DNA of 64,000 nucleotides from Ciona savignyi (GCA_000149265.1 CH002711.1:1376900-1440899), one strand, 5' to 3'. Shown: positions 12,101 through 25,126, counted from the first letter of the stretch. Notes: generated by a model not told the origin, from the sequence alone. Numbers and translations are program-made.

Positions 12101-15100
12101 CTGTCGGATGCTGCAGCAAGTGCGGGGGTCACTGTCTTCTTCTTCACCTTATCGGAGTCGCTGACTCTCGAGTCTGGACCCTCGGTCTCGTCACTTCCAC
12201 TTTCGCTCTCGCTGTACGAGGAATCACCCGAATCCGACTCTGTTGTTCAACATACTTTTACTTGATTTTTTACTTTTTTAATTTATTTTTTTTATGTTTT
12301 TTTAAAGTTTTTTATTACTTTTTTAGTTTGGAATAAGAACATAGTATGATTACAAATTTTAATAAGATATTTTAACAGTTTTAAACTTACATTTTGAATT
12401 TAGTATATAAAAGGAACGATTACAAATTCTGATCTGCCACTCGCAGCTGGTATGACACTGGTCTCATAAGCTTTCTCATGGGTGAATGCTTACACTACAT
12501 CTTGTTATATAAAGATAAAAACACAAAGCAGATCCTACCAGAGTCCTCGCTCCCAGAGGAAGAACTTCCACTCTCGCTCTCCTCAGAGGAGTCCTCGTCA
12601 GAGTAAAACGACTTCTTCTTGGGTGGTTTACTACGAGCAGTGCGGCCCGGTCTCCTTCTATCTGTCGTCACCGGCTCGACAACCTGTGGATGGTTGGTGG
12701 GGATGACACAAATGTTGGTTCAGGGATATTGTTGTTGTCTCACATTGTTTTTAAGTTCATAATGTTTTTTAGTTTTGCACCCCAAAGTTAATTATCACTC
12801 CCACTGGGAAATACTACACGATTTTACTATCTGGGAAATTTCCCACATTCTTTCTGTTGTTTATAATGTTCTTTAGCTGTTACTTTTGGTGACACAAAGT
12901 TAACACATACAAGAATTTTGCCCACAATCAGATTAGGTGGTTTACAATGTTTTATTTTTGAACTTTTTTTCAGTTTGATTACTAATTTTTCAGTTTGATA
13001 ATTATTTTTTCAGATGTTATATCCAATTTTTCAGTTTGATTACTAAATTTTCAGTTTGATAATTATTTTTTCAGATGTTATATCCAATTTTTCAGTTTGA
13101 TTACTAAATTTTCAGTTTGATAACCGTTTTTTCAGATGTTATATCCAATTTTTCAGTTTGATTACTGATATCGTCAGAAAATAGCTTTCCATGTGAGTTT
13201 AATGTTATGTTCAAAGACTCACCTCCACAGTACGGACCGAAGGGTCAGGCTGGGTTTCTGGGAAATCTGGAAGTTTCTGGTAGCCGTTTGCCTCTGCGTT
13301 GATGGCATGGGAGAGTGAGCCTAGCTGGTAGGCATCTCTACCTATTTGTGGGATGATGTGGTTAAAAATGTGAGAAACGAGATCAATTATGAAAAACGGT
13401 GATATTCTATCAATCAGACTGGAATAAGCTGATTAGCCTCGCGTCTGGGTATTGATAGAGATTACGGAACTGGCTACCGATCAAATATTTGGCACCAGTT
13501 TATTTTTTGTCAATCAGATCACCAGATTTTATACTTACAGAATTATGGTATGAACGTCCAACACTATAATTTGTCTGCTAAATCATTTATAAGACACTTA
13601 GTACCTTTTAAACTAATCAATAGAAAAGTTTAATATTAACACAAGTTCACTCATTTCTAATTAATTAAATTTTAAAGTAAATTTGACTTTCAAAACCATG
13701 CGTTCCTAAAGAATGATTAGTATTATAATGCCTTTAAAAAACCACAAACATTACTGTGCGTTACGCATTACATAGGACACTACCTTTGAATGGGGATTCC
13801 AGCACTGGGGCAGGTTTGGGTGCGAGAAGTATTTTCTTGGCGTGTTTGTGGATTTGGCCGTTGGCAAGCTCCGACGATGGCATGATGAGGTGGCGGATAA
13901 AACGGGATCGATCCCGGATGTCGTAACTCTGGTCGTACTTGCCGAGTTGAAGCACGTACTGCGCCAGAAGTTTCGTCTGGAAATTGGAGTTGGTGGTAGA
14001 AGATAGAGAAATCAAATAGAACTATTGTATTCACTACCATTTATCCTGCAGTTACAGTTATTGTGTTTCTAAATCAAGATATGATATGAATCCAACATTG
14101 CTAAGCAGTTTAAAAACAATGTCTAATTTGGGTTTGGTGGTTAGAAAGATAGAGAAACATCTGAAAAATTTTAGCAGTAGATTTTAAAACAAATATTAAA
14201 AATTACTGCTCTTATTAATTATATACACAGCAATATAATTGATTATCAGTGCAAAAAATTGTGAATGTATTTCTTTCTACCTTTAATAGAAATGTTTGCA
14301 AGGATGAAGGTTGTAGATCGAACCGAAATGTTTAAGATTTAATTATCGGCAACATTTAAAAAATTGGAAGATGTTTATAAATATATCACAAGTAAGCGCC
14401 ATTAATTTGGATATTCATAAACTTTTAAATTCAAACTCGATACAAAAATTTATACCAATAAGCAAGTAATTTGTTCATGTTTCATTGGTTTCAGCTAACA
14501 GCTTCATTATAACAAGTGCAGCATACCTGTCTCTGGTTCGTGATGAAGAGCTTAGCAGCGAGGTTAATGATCTGCAGTTTGACAATGTTTTCCTGCGAGG
14601 GAAAGTGCTTGACAGCTTTGCGCAGCACGTCGGGTGCGATTTTCGGCACAAACTCGCTGTATTCACCGATCAGCCACAGAATGCTAGCTTTCGCCATTGG
14701 GACCTTTAATGGAGTGTTTTTTACAACTACTACAACAGTAATACTTTGGAAACCACACGAAAGATCCGAAAGTAAGTATAAAAACTAAACAATAAAAAAA
14801 AAACTTTTAAACAAAAAAAAACTGTTTAATTTATATTCAATGAAAGTAACCAACTAACCATATTATTTTTTCAGATTAGCACAGATTTACACTAGTTTGC
14901 CTTAGAATCCTAGGTGGTGAATTTTTAAACCCACCTGAATATTGTCCACAAGTCGAGCCATATGCTTTATGATGTCACAGTGCTGAGATGGATTCATTTG
15001 CAGCAGTTTCTTTATGACTACAATGCTCTCCGCTACTACCGCCTCTGTGAGAATAAAAATTTAAAAAATAAAAATTAAAAATTCTCTGTGTAATGGAGAG

Positions 15101-16694
15101 CATTTTATGCAAAAAAGCTAAACACTTTTAAAAAAAATTGAAGAAATAGTATGAACTGCATTGCTTTTTGTACAGAACTGTCATATTCAATTAGCAATTT
15201 TATTGTGCTTTTTCGAACAAAACGGTTATGTTTATTTTTCTTTTCAAAATTAATAAATATTTTATTACTTAAATTTTAAATTGAATTAAGACAAAAATTT
15301 GTTAAGAAATGCCTTGGGCCGGTGCAAATATATCTTAGATTAAACAGAATAACGACGATAGTGCTCTACATCATATGTGCGTATGTAAATCTTGATGATA
15401 CCCATCAGACAAATTATATTATCCATTAAGTTCCACACCTAAGTAATTATTGGCCTCATTCCGAAATAAATATTAAATTATATTGCCGATTGACTTTCCC
15501 ACAGCATAAATCATATAAGGGTTAATTAAAATTCCCTAATTAATAGATACACTAATTAACTGGGCAATGTTATAGAAGGTAGTATATTAAAGTAGTTAAG
15601 GGAGGGGTGCAGGAGTGTAATATCTTAAATTTTATTAATTCATTGATCATAATATCTAAACCTACAAATTTGGTTTTAATCGTTTAGTTTATCAAAACTT
15701 GGAAGAATCGTTTAATATAACAAATTAGCATTTAATTTTTTTAATCATTTAAAATTGTAATGTGAAATTTCTAAGTCCAATTGGTATGTTACATGACAGT
15801 TGTGTAGATAGACGACTGTCAATTAAGGATTATATCTTTAAAATTGGACCTCACACATTGCTATTGCACATTTGGCATTGCAGCAACTCTAAAGATTAAA
15901 CCTTCTCAACACTTTCAGTTACTAGATTTTGCACTTTTGTTATCAAAATATGAAAATAAAGCATACTAATTTATTTATGATAAACATAAGGAGATTGCCT
16001 AAAGAATTTTAAACATTGAGAAAACTTAACATACCATCTCGATTGGAGAGAAGACTAACCAGACCCGCCAAGCAAGTATCGGTGACCTCTTCAATGTTGG
16101 TTGCACAGCGAGCTATCGCTTGTATCGTGTGTGCCACAAATTGCTTGTCCGAACTTCTAACGTAGGTCTGGAATATCCAAAGTAAAATCGAACTTAAGTA
16201 TGAGGAAATCTTATACAAAACCATTTATTTTAGATGGCAATTTGCAATTAAAAATGTGAGAAATATTGCGAAAAAGTATTATTTGTATTAAGAAATATGT
16301 GTCATCTTATTGAGATTTTATATATTCTGATTTTGTCAATTTAACTTAAAATATATACCAACTCTTGTCCTAAAACAAAGATTTGTTTTACTTTTTAAAA
16401 GTTATAAACCCAATATTACTCTGACCGTGAACCACTAACGCTTTTCTCACTATTTTTTACTTTTATGAACAGATTAGAATCTGGTGGCTTGCCATTTAAC
16501 AACGACACAATTATTTTTAAAAAAAATGCAATCTGCACTTTGCGACAAAATAGAGTTACCTGAAATTCTCTTAGAATGATTGAAATATTGGATTCGGTAG
16601 CAAGATTGGTAAGTACTTCAAGCTTCATCACTCGAATATGGGTGGGGTCAGTTGATCTAACGTAGAAGCTCTTTAGAAAAGCCTCAAAAATACC
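6156..16694 (-). CDS. AP3B1: AP-3 complex beta subunit, exons 9-24, duplicate 3' part (copy A)
   Basis: Minus-strand exons in transcript order: 16560-16694, 16035-16167, 14935-15044, 14527-14703, 13784-13976, 13223-13341, 12539-12683, 12099-12239, 9814-9948, 9234-9417, 8894-8999, 8154-8196, 7727-7811, 7222-7319, 6836-6968, 6156-6309 (TAA at 6156-6158). All phases join and no stop interrupts them. The product follows vertebrate AP3B1/AP3B2: end of the adaptin trunk ([44 protein letters not shown]), an acidic Ser/Glu hinge over four exons, the clathrin-box-like LLDLDDF, then the AP3B C-terminal domain ([27 protein letters not shown]). Exons 1-8 are absent from this copy; its contig stops at 25,126 in intron 8. 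Best read as the other haplotype of the full gene at 28,293-52,016, not a second gene. Confidence 0.92.
6327..6620 (-). repeat. SINE-like interspersed repeat body, copy A
   Basis: This resembles 28,446-29,030, 55,447-55,650 and 56,856-57,090: shared blocks include taggataggatat, a purine-rich g/a-ccaagggg run, ttaacacatgggcaatcgtc, gtcgggtta and ccagagctattgcagt. The tRNA-like head seen in copy B is missing here; the body joins directly to the downstream segment at about 6,522. It lies in the last intron of AP3B. Confidence 0.55.
7089..7128. repeat. 17-bp perfect hairpin in an AP3B intron
   Basis: Arms 7089-7105 and 7112-7128 (agccactgtaactatgt and its complement) with a 6-nt loop. The copy-B counterpart near 29,518-29,555 has one mismatch in the stem. 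It is too short for a typical animal pre-miRNA. Function unknown. Confidence 0.8.
9949..12098. other. Large AP3B intron (between exons 16 and 17), copy A
   Basis: 2.15 kb of AT-rich intron between hinge exons. The short ORFs inside show no family resemblance and are not conserved in frame in copy B (32,382-34,492). Several indels distinguish the copies. I see no nested gene, RNA gene or clear element. Confidence 0.6.
12961..13166. repeat. Minisatellite of about 61 bp in an AP3B intron, copy A
   Basis: Just over three units of a T-rich repeat built from ttttcagtttgattacta and ttttttcagatgttatatcc. Copy B (about 35,235-35,315) keeps only a degenerate remnant, so this is a length difference between the copies. 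Confidence 0.85.
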
Positions 16695-17268
16695 CTGGTG
16701 ATAAAAAAATGCAGATGTAAAATTAAGGACACGAAAATTCATTGTAAAAATTTTTAGTAAAAAATTTATATTTGCAAAATTTACATGATTTTAAATGACC
16801 GAAATCCAATGATTATTTTAATTTGAATATAGGGATTATTTTGCAAAGATATTAGCTTGACAAAATGTCAGATGTTAGTCCTTACCAGGTACGGAACAGT
16901 TTCAACAGATTCAATGGAAATGTAGAGGGATCATTAATTTTGAGTTAATATCCTCAGTTTACGGGGCTATGTGATTATGACTTCTTTCGGTGAAAATTAA
17001 TAGCTGGGCATGACTTAATTGCGGGCAGAGTAATAGCTAATGATCCCTTATTACAAGACTTCCCAACGTAGATGTGGTATTACAATCGGAACCCGACTCT
17101 CCCGCATTAAAACATCCCACCGTTATAAACAGAAGCTGGTAAGAAGGTTTGAAGCTTGGGCGCAAAGTTTTACTGATTCATCAGCAAGGGTAGTGATCAG
17201 AAGACATCGCAAGAAGAAGATTCAAGAACCAACCCAGCTATATAGTCATAGAGAGAGGAGACTGAGCC

Positions 17269-19381
17269 ATGGAGGTAAGATGGACAAAGCTGAGGTGAAA
17301 ATGCTTGCTTTCGAGATTTTTCATTACAAGCTGTGGTGAAAGTGTTTGCATTTAAGTGTTAGCATTTTAAGGTTCAAGTAAATAAAGCTGTCTTTGTTGA
17401 TAAAGCTTTCTTTTTATTGGTGACGCTTAAAGCTGTAGCCTATTAGTTACTCAAAATGTATGGCCAACTCTTGTCCTAAATGATTTGTTATATTCCTTAA
17501 AGTTAAAAACCCAATTTTACTCAAACCTTTTTAACGTTTTTTATTTATTTTTACTTTCATAATCAGATTACGATCTGGTTTCTTGCCGTTTGGCTTTCCT
17601 GGCAAGCTGACGGTCTGGTGTACTCGTCTTTGTCTGCAGATGACTACGCAGCAAAGATATTCACACAGAGCGACAGAATTGTGGTGAGTAGTAAAAATTC
17701 CCACCTTACTAGTTGGGGGGTTGAAAATTATTGCAATAGAATTGTGTAAATGTCGTGGTATTAAACATAAATGCATAAAAATTCATGTTATTGAACTTAA
17801 AAATGATCTTAAATATCTATTTAATAAAGCTTGTACAACTTATACGGTAAAATATGGCATTCAATTTAGAAACTAGACTAATTATGAATTAGATCGACAA
17901 AAAAACAAAATAACGTATTATGTTTAAACTTTCAGAATGAAACAGAAGTGTTGGATCTAACGAACTGCCAATCAAAATACCCATCCTTGAAGTCTTGCTA
18001 TCTTGCTACACAAAACCCAAATGAATTAAGGAGTCTATCGAGTAATTATCTATCCCCTGCTTACCACGGACAGAGGGCTAAGGTCCAGGAGATAACCCAA
18101 GCAACGTTGGTGCCGTCCCGCTACCTTCCACAGCTCTATACTTCACAAAGTATGCTGGAGTGATATATTTTAAATATGTAAAGTCAATATTTAGTGAACT
18201 TGTGTAGTTGATAATTAAAGTTGGCAGGGGTAAAAGGTAAAAGTTTAATAAACATGTTTATCGTGAGTTACGATTTAAAACTAAACCATTATAACATTTC
18301 GAACATGTCTGTTGCTTCAACAAAATTTTACCATCTTGACAAAGTATCAATGACAAATTAAAAATAAGATAAATTGTGCATACATTTAAGGACAGCCTAA
18401 TGAATTGCACAGTACTTAAATGAAACTTTAAGTGAAAATAAATTTGAATTCCGGACATAATTGCAGTCATATTCAGAAGAAAAGCAAATAAAGATGCTCA
18501 ATTTTTGTTCAACTTAATTTTGAACGTAATTCAGGTTATAGGCAATTAAATGACTTGCAGATTACACCTAAATTAATCACGAAATGAAGCTTGATGACTC
18601 TAAAATGAAGTTATATTTATTACTTTTTCTAATCTAATCTAAGTGCACTTTCTGACTGCCCATCACCTTGTCATTATGAGAAAAAATTAAAGTGATTTTA
18701 TGCAATCATCAGCTGCTGTGAAGAAGCGAAGGAGACGAAGATATTTGGAGGAGAATGCTGGGCACAGTAGAAGCAAGCGTGCGTGGGCATGGGCTGGTAA
18801 CCCATGCACAGCCGGTTTATCCAAGAAGAGCACCTTTTTATACGCAGTTGACAGTGAGACTGGATTAGCAGTGGAACTCTTGCAGGATCCAGGTTCGAAA
18901 GTGGTTTAAACAGGATTTTTGATAAAGTGTTGGTATGTGAGGCATACTTTTTGACTAGATTTGTTGAAGCATTTGTAGATAAACTAGGTGTATAACAATA
19001 CTGTGAAGGAAATTATGGATTTTAAAGTTAGTTTATTCATTCTGCTTTGACTGTACGAATCAGTAAAATAATTCTGATTTGATTAAATAACCAAACTCAC
19101 TGTATACCAACAAATACTGTGTGTGAATTAATTTTCTATTCCAATTTGCAATTTTTTAGTAAGTGGCATAATTTGTTTCAGATTCTCATCTTTACCAAAC
19201 GTTCTTCACGTTTGAATGTCAACGCCCAACTTTTCTAAGCTTCCTTTGCGAGATACAATACGTTGAATTCATGGCGGCTGTGTTCACCGGCTCTGAGTTC
19301 GAGGTGGCGGTGCGGCAAGTCAAAGTGCCAACACACTGTGCTCTGAGCTTTGGATGGCCCAACCAATTGCTGTTTCAATAA
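17269..19381 (+). CDS. L1: candidate secreted cystine-knot-like pro-cytokine, copy A
   Basis: Exons 17269-17274, 17567-17683, 17936-18149, 18713-18892 and 19182-19381 join in phase to 238 residues. The ATG sits in a two-codon exon (ATGGAG, then gtaaga), which completes a signal peptide MEITIWFLAVWLSWQADG. The pro-region has an N-glycosylation site (N42-E-T) and a cysteine pair C52/C62. Basic stretch RRRRR (118-122) and RSKR (132-135) give a furin-type site before AWAWAGNPC. Mature cysteines are C144, C185, C195 and C225 (C-x40-C-x9-C-x29-C), with [23 protein letters not shown] and [10 protein letters not shown]. The layout resembles the neurotrophin/Spaetzle class, where the strand before the second knot cysteine carries a Y-Q-like motif; IL-17 is an alternative but lacks such a pro-domain. 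It is nested antisense in AP3B intron 8. The longer ORF at 17040-17339 overlaps the 5' UTR in another frame and is probably not used. Confidence 0.72.
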
Positions 19382-19851
19382 ATAGACATTTAAATCATGA
19401 AAATCTAAATCATGACCAAACTACTAAATTGCAATCTTTTGATGAAAGGCTTGGGCCTTGAATGAATAGATTTGAAATTATTTTTAATTATTTCTTTTAA
19501 CCCAATTCTTTATATGCTTTTTTAAATTCTGACGCATTCTTTTAAAACAAAAAAGCTTATAAAATGCAAAATCAATTAGTTTATAAAAACTTGGAGAAAT
19601 ACTGCATAGTAATCATTGTAAAATTGTCATTTTCATTTTTCCTTCTCTTAATTTCAAACTAAAACTGATCTTGTAGAAATATAACATTGAAAATATTTTA
19701 AAGAATGTCATAAAAAATATCACATTTACAACTATTTATAACCTGCATTGTACTACTAAACATTGTTTTACTTACAGCTGGTTAGAGTCTTAAATAAAAT
19801 TAGGAATCTGAGCTGATTTAGAGAAATAAAAGCAAAATTATTTTCGTAAAA

Positions 19852-21254
19852 ATGAAGGTAAATTTTTTGTAAAGTTGAAGTATTGAACTGTACACATAAA
19901 CATACCGGCAATGATCAAAATGCAAACCTTCTATGTATTTCACTAAAAAATTTGCAACAATTTAAACATTTAATTTATTTTGCAGGTGCTGATGCTAATT
20001 GCATGTATATGCATAAGCTTAAAGTATGTTGGCTCTACAACAATCATTTCGGCAATGAGCACGAATGACTACAACATCAGATTGCAGTACAACTTAAATA
20101 AACTTAAAGTAAGGAGATTTTTTTATGATTATAAAGATTTATATCGAACAAATAATAATGATTAAGAATGATTATTTAATGATTAAACAAAGAACCCTGG
20201 TGGCAGAAAACATAAATGAAACCTGGGATGGTTGGGGCACCTCAAGCGTGTTTAGCGACCAGGGACTTATTAAGCTCTCAGAAATCTGTGTGTGTGTGGC
20301 ACACTTACACAAATAAAAAGACAGTCCCTTTGTAATCCTTACCTTAATATGTTATCACAAATATATACAAATTTGAAAGTTCTTCAAAGGTTTTTGGAAT
20401 TTGTCACCCCCATTCGAGACAACTGTTAAGTCTTGTAGAATCTGTTATGTGGATCGTAACTGAGATTATTTCTTCCAGCCTGGCTATCTGAATTTGACCA
20501 GCTGTATGGGCATGCTGAACCTCAGGTCATGTCAACTCGCTCTTTATGACTCGAGTAAAATCACTGACTTGGCGACCAACTTTATCACAAGATCCCAGAA
20601 AACAACATTAGCAAAAAGACGTAAACGAAGATCGGAAAGGAGTCAAATTCGAGAGAAACGAAGATCGAAATTGAGTCCAATTCGGCGCAAACGAGAAATT
20701 CCAGGCAATCCATGTAGAGCAGCTCTGGGCGTGGAGCAGACTGTGCTTTATGCTACGGATTGTGCAACTGGGAGCATAGTGGAGTTGCTGCATGACCCAT
20801 GTTAGTATTACTTTAGTGTAATATATGGAATTAAACTAAAGTTAACTAACGTTTTTCCCTGTGGACAGCCCTCAACATAGGTCCAGACTAATTTCATATT
20901 TGATAAAAATATCCTAATGTGATATTGATGAGCTTAATTCTTAAATTGGGTAAAGACTGAATATCATATATTAATTCCTCACTAATGTGGTGCATTTCAA
21001 AGAACTGTAATGCTGTAATGGAGCTCTCTGACATTAAAAACATTTACATTTTAATATCATTCCTTTCCCCAGTGAACCACGTCTACCAGACATACTTCAT
21101 CTACGGCTGCGAGATTGTGAGCTGGCTGAGCTTTCTTTGCGAACTTCAAGACATGGAATTCAAAGCAGCGATCTTCACTGGGGTGAACTATGAGGTTGAA
21201 GTACGGAAAGTCTGTTTCCCGACAACCTGTGCACTGAGAGTGAATTGGTTCTAA
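19852..21254 (+). CDS. L2: candidate secreted cystine-knot-like pro-cytokine, copy A
   Basis: Exons 19852-19857 (ATGAAG), 19986-20108, 20479-20800 and 21073-21254 give 210 residues. The signal peptide is [19 protein letters not shown]. The pro-domain has LNLTSC with an N-glycosylation site and cysteine pair C52/C61, then an unusually basic segment (KRRKRR at 89-94, REKRRSK, RRKR at 112-115) ending in the likely convertase site. The mature part starts EIPGNPC. Cysteines C122, C163, C173 and C203 have exactly the L1 spacing (x40, x9, x29); C138 and C198 are extra and unique to L2, so they may form a third disulfide. Shared motifs are [35 protein letters not shown] and [10 protein letters not shown]. 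It starts about 470 bp after the L1 stop on the same strand, too far for a typical tunicate operon. Family assignment as for L1. Confidence 0.75.
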
Positions 21255-22517
21255 ATGTTTGGACAACGTTACTGACAACGGAAGGCATTCTTTTGACCTC
21301 CGACAAAAATATTGAAATAATTATTAAAAAACTGAAAGAGCAAAAGGATATAAATATATATACTGAACTACTTTATGCAAAGAGACCAAGCCAATGTGTT
21401 TTATGCTGAAGCAAATTAATGTTTAAACAAAATATAGGAGTAAAATATTGTATTTGATGTGCAAGTATTTGTTATGCTTTTATTATTTTAAAATACTGCC
21501 AAATGTAAATAAAATTTCTGTTATAGAATTGTTAAGTTTTATAATTTAATGGAATAAATTAAGTAATTTATCACAAAGGAAACCGTTTCAATATACAATT
21601 CCATTAGAACAACAATACAACTGGCATAACGTAAAAAATATTAAGAAATAAAAAAACAAGTTTTACAAGATAGTTGTGCTATGCAGCAGTTTTATATCTG
21701 GCCCAATTTACATCTTACATGTATAATTTACATCTTACAACTATACACTCCATGTAATTTCCACTTAAATTAAGGCTTACCAGTAAACTGTTAAGCAACA
21801 CGCGAGCCCATAATTAACGACAGATTAAATACTTATACCGACAGACAACGCCTACACGATGAGGTCAAATGACATGAAGCACAATTTTCGTACGGAAACG
21901 TGCTAATTGGAGATTAAAACTTTTCGATTGCAACACAGAGCTGAGTCAGACGAATTATCGAGTTTTTAAGCTTCGAAATATTGAATCACATCGCGTCTAA
22001 TTGCCCTTGAAAAGGATTATAAAGTCGTGTAAAGTTTAACGGAAGTCCTCCTATGCCAAGTAGTGAAGATTTGTCATTTTAAACGTTTCTAAAATTACTA
22101 AAAATTTGTCAATCATATGCAAAATTATGTTACCGTTTCGTACACGGCTCACAAATTTTAAGTACTTTGTAATTATTACGCAATTCTTCTGTCAGATTAT
22201 CGGAATCTAGTAGTATTTCAAGCATGGCCTCAGGGACAACAAATTCTGACATAAATTGGGGAGCATGCCAGCCAGAGCAACCAGACTAAACAAGTGCTTG
22301 TGTTTGAAGGACGACTATTACTGGAAGCTTTGAGAACTTTGTACTGAAAGTTATATTACGGCTTTCTAGGAGTAGAAATTCTATCACAGGAATCGTTTTT
22401 AGTTAAGAACAAAATTGTAATTGCACAAATTAGGTGCAAAAAATTTTATGTGTCTTATTTTCAGTGAAAAATTTGTCAATTTGTCAGTTATTGTGAGCAA
22501 AAAAAAAATAATTCAAA
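21255..22517. other. Spacer between L2 and L3, copy A
   Basis: 1.26 kb holding the L2 3' UTR (several AATAAA-like signals at 21,508-21,660), a short duplication of atttacatcttaca near 21,705-21,735, and presumably the L3 promoter. I see no coding exon. It is almost identical to copy B (43,324-44,582), more so than many introns. Confidence 0.55.
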
Positions 22518-24630
22518 ATGCACAATCAATTTGTACATCTGCTGCTTTTCGTGGGAATGTGGGACATGGTGCAAAGAGTACAAGGAAACAGTATTCAGAG
22601 ACTGGAAAGATACAACAGAACTGATCTCAATCTTTGGACCAGGTTCCCATACAACTTTCAACAAAATAATCAACTGCTACAACTGGTAAGTGTATTTTAT
22701 AAATTTTGCAGCATTTAATATGACTTTAGAAAAAATTGTAGTTTCGGTTCAAGGCTACAATACAGCGATTATTAAATGTTGCACAATTTTTTAAAGAGAA
22801 TTACCGATTTCCTACAAATGGTTTTTTAATATTACAAGCTTTTTACTTTTGCTGTGTTTAAATTTAAAGTTTTAACAAAAAAAAAAAAACATTTCAGGAC
22901 GGGCCACTAGATCATTGGCGATGCAACTCAAACAGATTCCGAAATTTACGCACATGTTGGATGCTGAACCATCCCGGACAGGCAGCGCGCCTCAGCAAAA
23001 TTGCAAAGCCGTATTTATGTGACATCCGTGACCGATGGACCGACAGCAGGCCAAGACGGATACAGAAACGCTCGATAAACCAATGTACAGGTGGCCTCAC
23101 CAAGAAATTGATCATACGTGCAAGAGAAGTAAGAAACCCGTCAGTAATGAGGGAACTTGTACATGACCCAAGTAAGCTTTCAAACTATTTTTTCTTAAAT
23201 TAAAACCACAATAGAAAGGAAGAAAGCCGGACTTTTAAAATGCTTTATCTGATGAATGATTTCTCACTTTTAATTTTAGTTTATTTTTAATTATTTCGGT
23301 ATAAATGTACAGAGAGTGGGATCTGTAGTACGTTTCCCAACCTTAATTCACACCCTGTTAAAAATAAATACAAAGTTTCGTTAACCGATACAAAACAAAC
23401 AAACCACATGCCAAAGGTTATAACAACATAAAGTAAAACAAACAAGCCAATTTAAGCAAAGGAGAACAATTAATGCCAAATTAAATTATTTGAGGCTTTC
23501 TTTTGAATGATTTAAGATTTACACACAGATTTATTGTACTGTGTCAGCCAGAGCAATAAATTGGTCAATAGTAAAAAAAAACTCTTCAGGAGAAAACTTT
23601 TTTGTGCCAGTCCTCATGCAAATTTTTAAAGTCAAATGTGAAAGCAAATTTAGCGGTTTTAGACCAAACCCAACATTCAATGAATATATCAATATTTATA
23701 AACACTTCTCGCCAGTCTGTTTACATGTGGATAGGGAGTTTCTATGCAAGCGCATGCCCAAGGCACTTAACGGGACTGTAGTGAAGATAGAATATTTGTT
23801 TAATGAGCATATTTGTATATAAATAGAAATTACAAATTCAATGAAGATTTCTAATAGAAAATAGATCTCTTTATCAATTAGTGTGTTTGATTAAATATAA
23901 ATGACTTGTAATTGGCGGACATGGGAGCCATATGACATCAGTGATGCTATTTAATAACGGTGACATCTCACGTGTTTTGACTGATAAACATGGGAATTTG
24001 GTTTCGATTTCAAAACGTGCTATCTGTACTACAGATCACTATTTTGTCTTGATCCCGATATGAAATTACTACACTCAAAACCTGAAATTTGTTATACGAT
24101 CCAGAAATTCCTTATACTTATATCCTTAAACTAGACTACCACTTAGAAAACCTAAACTCCTTATTTGAGCCAGAAATTCCTTATACTTATATCCTTATAC
24201 TGGATTATCATAAATAAAGTCAGACATTAATTATACTTAAATCCTTATACGAGATTACCATACAAAAAGTCAGAAATTTATTATACTTATTTATATCCTT
24301 ATACTAGATTATCATAAATAAAGTCAGAAATTAATAATACTTAAATCCTTATACGAGATAACCATACATAAAAGCAGAAAATAATTATACTTATATCCTT
24401 ATACAAGATTACCACTCACAAAACCTAAAATTTTGAAAACTCCACCAACAGGCAACCACTTGTACCAAAGCATGCTGATCGAAAGCTGCAAACCGAATAT
24501 GCAAGTGAGCGGACTGCGTTGTAGAATGCACGACATTGCATTTAAGGCGGCGGTCTGGCCGTTAGACCCGACTTCCAACAACATTGAAGTAATGGACGTT
24601 ATGACCAAAGTCTACTGTGCACTAGCTTAA
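22518..24630 (+). CDS. L3: candidate secreted cystine-knot-like pro-cytokine, copy A
   Basis: Exons 22518-22685, 22898-23171 and 24452-24630 give 206 residues. The start is the ATG of [19 protein letters not shown], a signal peptide. The pro-domain has an N-glycosylation site (NRT) and cysteine pair C65/C76 in LDHWRC...LRTC, matching the pair in L1 and L2, plus an extra C97. Basic sites RPRR (107-110) and IQKR (111-114) precede SINQC. Mature cysteines C119, C160, C171 and C203 give C-x40-C-x10-C-x31-C. Shared motifs are [23 protein letters not shown] and KVYCALA. The mature domain of 92 residues is the shortest of the three. L1 and L2 have a separate two-codon start exon that L3 lacks, so L3 is the outlier in gene structure. 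A minisatellite lies in its second intron. Confidence 0.72.
24120..24420. repeat. Minisatellite of about 51 bp in L3 intron 2, copy A
   Basis: About six diverged units marked by atccttata plus gattaccatacataaagtc, at spacings of 50-53 bp. The copy-B array (46,180-46,520) is longer. Confidence 0.85.
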
Positions 24631-25126
24631 AGAAAGAATACTGTGCCTTTGGGATTGTGTGCAGTTGTGATAAACAATGTTTGTGAGGGTACTTTTATTT
24701 ATTCAATTTTGTTTTTATCGTTCGCAGTGTTTAAAAATTAAATAAAAAACTGTTTCTGGATGTTGTGTTACTGAGAATGCCATAAATTTTGTGTTAAATG
24801 AACAACCTCAGAACACAACGCTATTGTCAACCTTTATAAACGAGTTCCTTTCCTTTACATGCAACCCTTAGTGTTGATTCACATGTCACCCCAGTATAGA
24901 AGTTTAATGTTGGCAGGACTACTTTTGCCTTATTAAAACCCTTTTGTAATTAGGTAACAGTAGACCCAAGTTTTTGTTTTTCAGAACCTATAATGCAACA
25001 ATTTTGTTTTTTATGGCAATTATCCAACTGCAATATTCAAGAGATGACATATAAACAAATAATCGTAACCACATTTTTCAGGAGGTTTTAAGGAAACACA
25101 CAAATAGGGATGCACAAACTAGAATA
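24631..25126. other. L3 3' flank and end of the left contig
   Basis: Matches copy B from 46,741 to about 47,335 apart from a missing unit of about 117 bp. The last 20 bases before the gap (tagggatgcacaaactagaa region) do not match copy B and may be low-quality contig end. No gene seen. Confidence 0.6.

Noticed and set aside
14485-14788. Plus-strand ORFs opposite an AP3B exon
   Set aside because: Antisense shadows of the conserved exon 14527-14703.
17040-17339. 99-residue plus-strand ORF upstream of L1, kept open in both copies
   Set aside because: It overlaps the L1 start exon in another frame, has no signal peptide or recognisable motif, and runs through the ATGGAG|gtaaga donor that completes the L1 signal peptide. 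Best read as 5' UTR plus intron.
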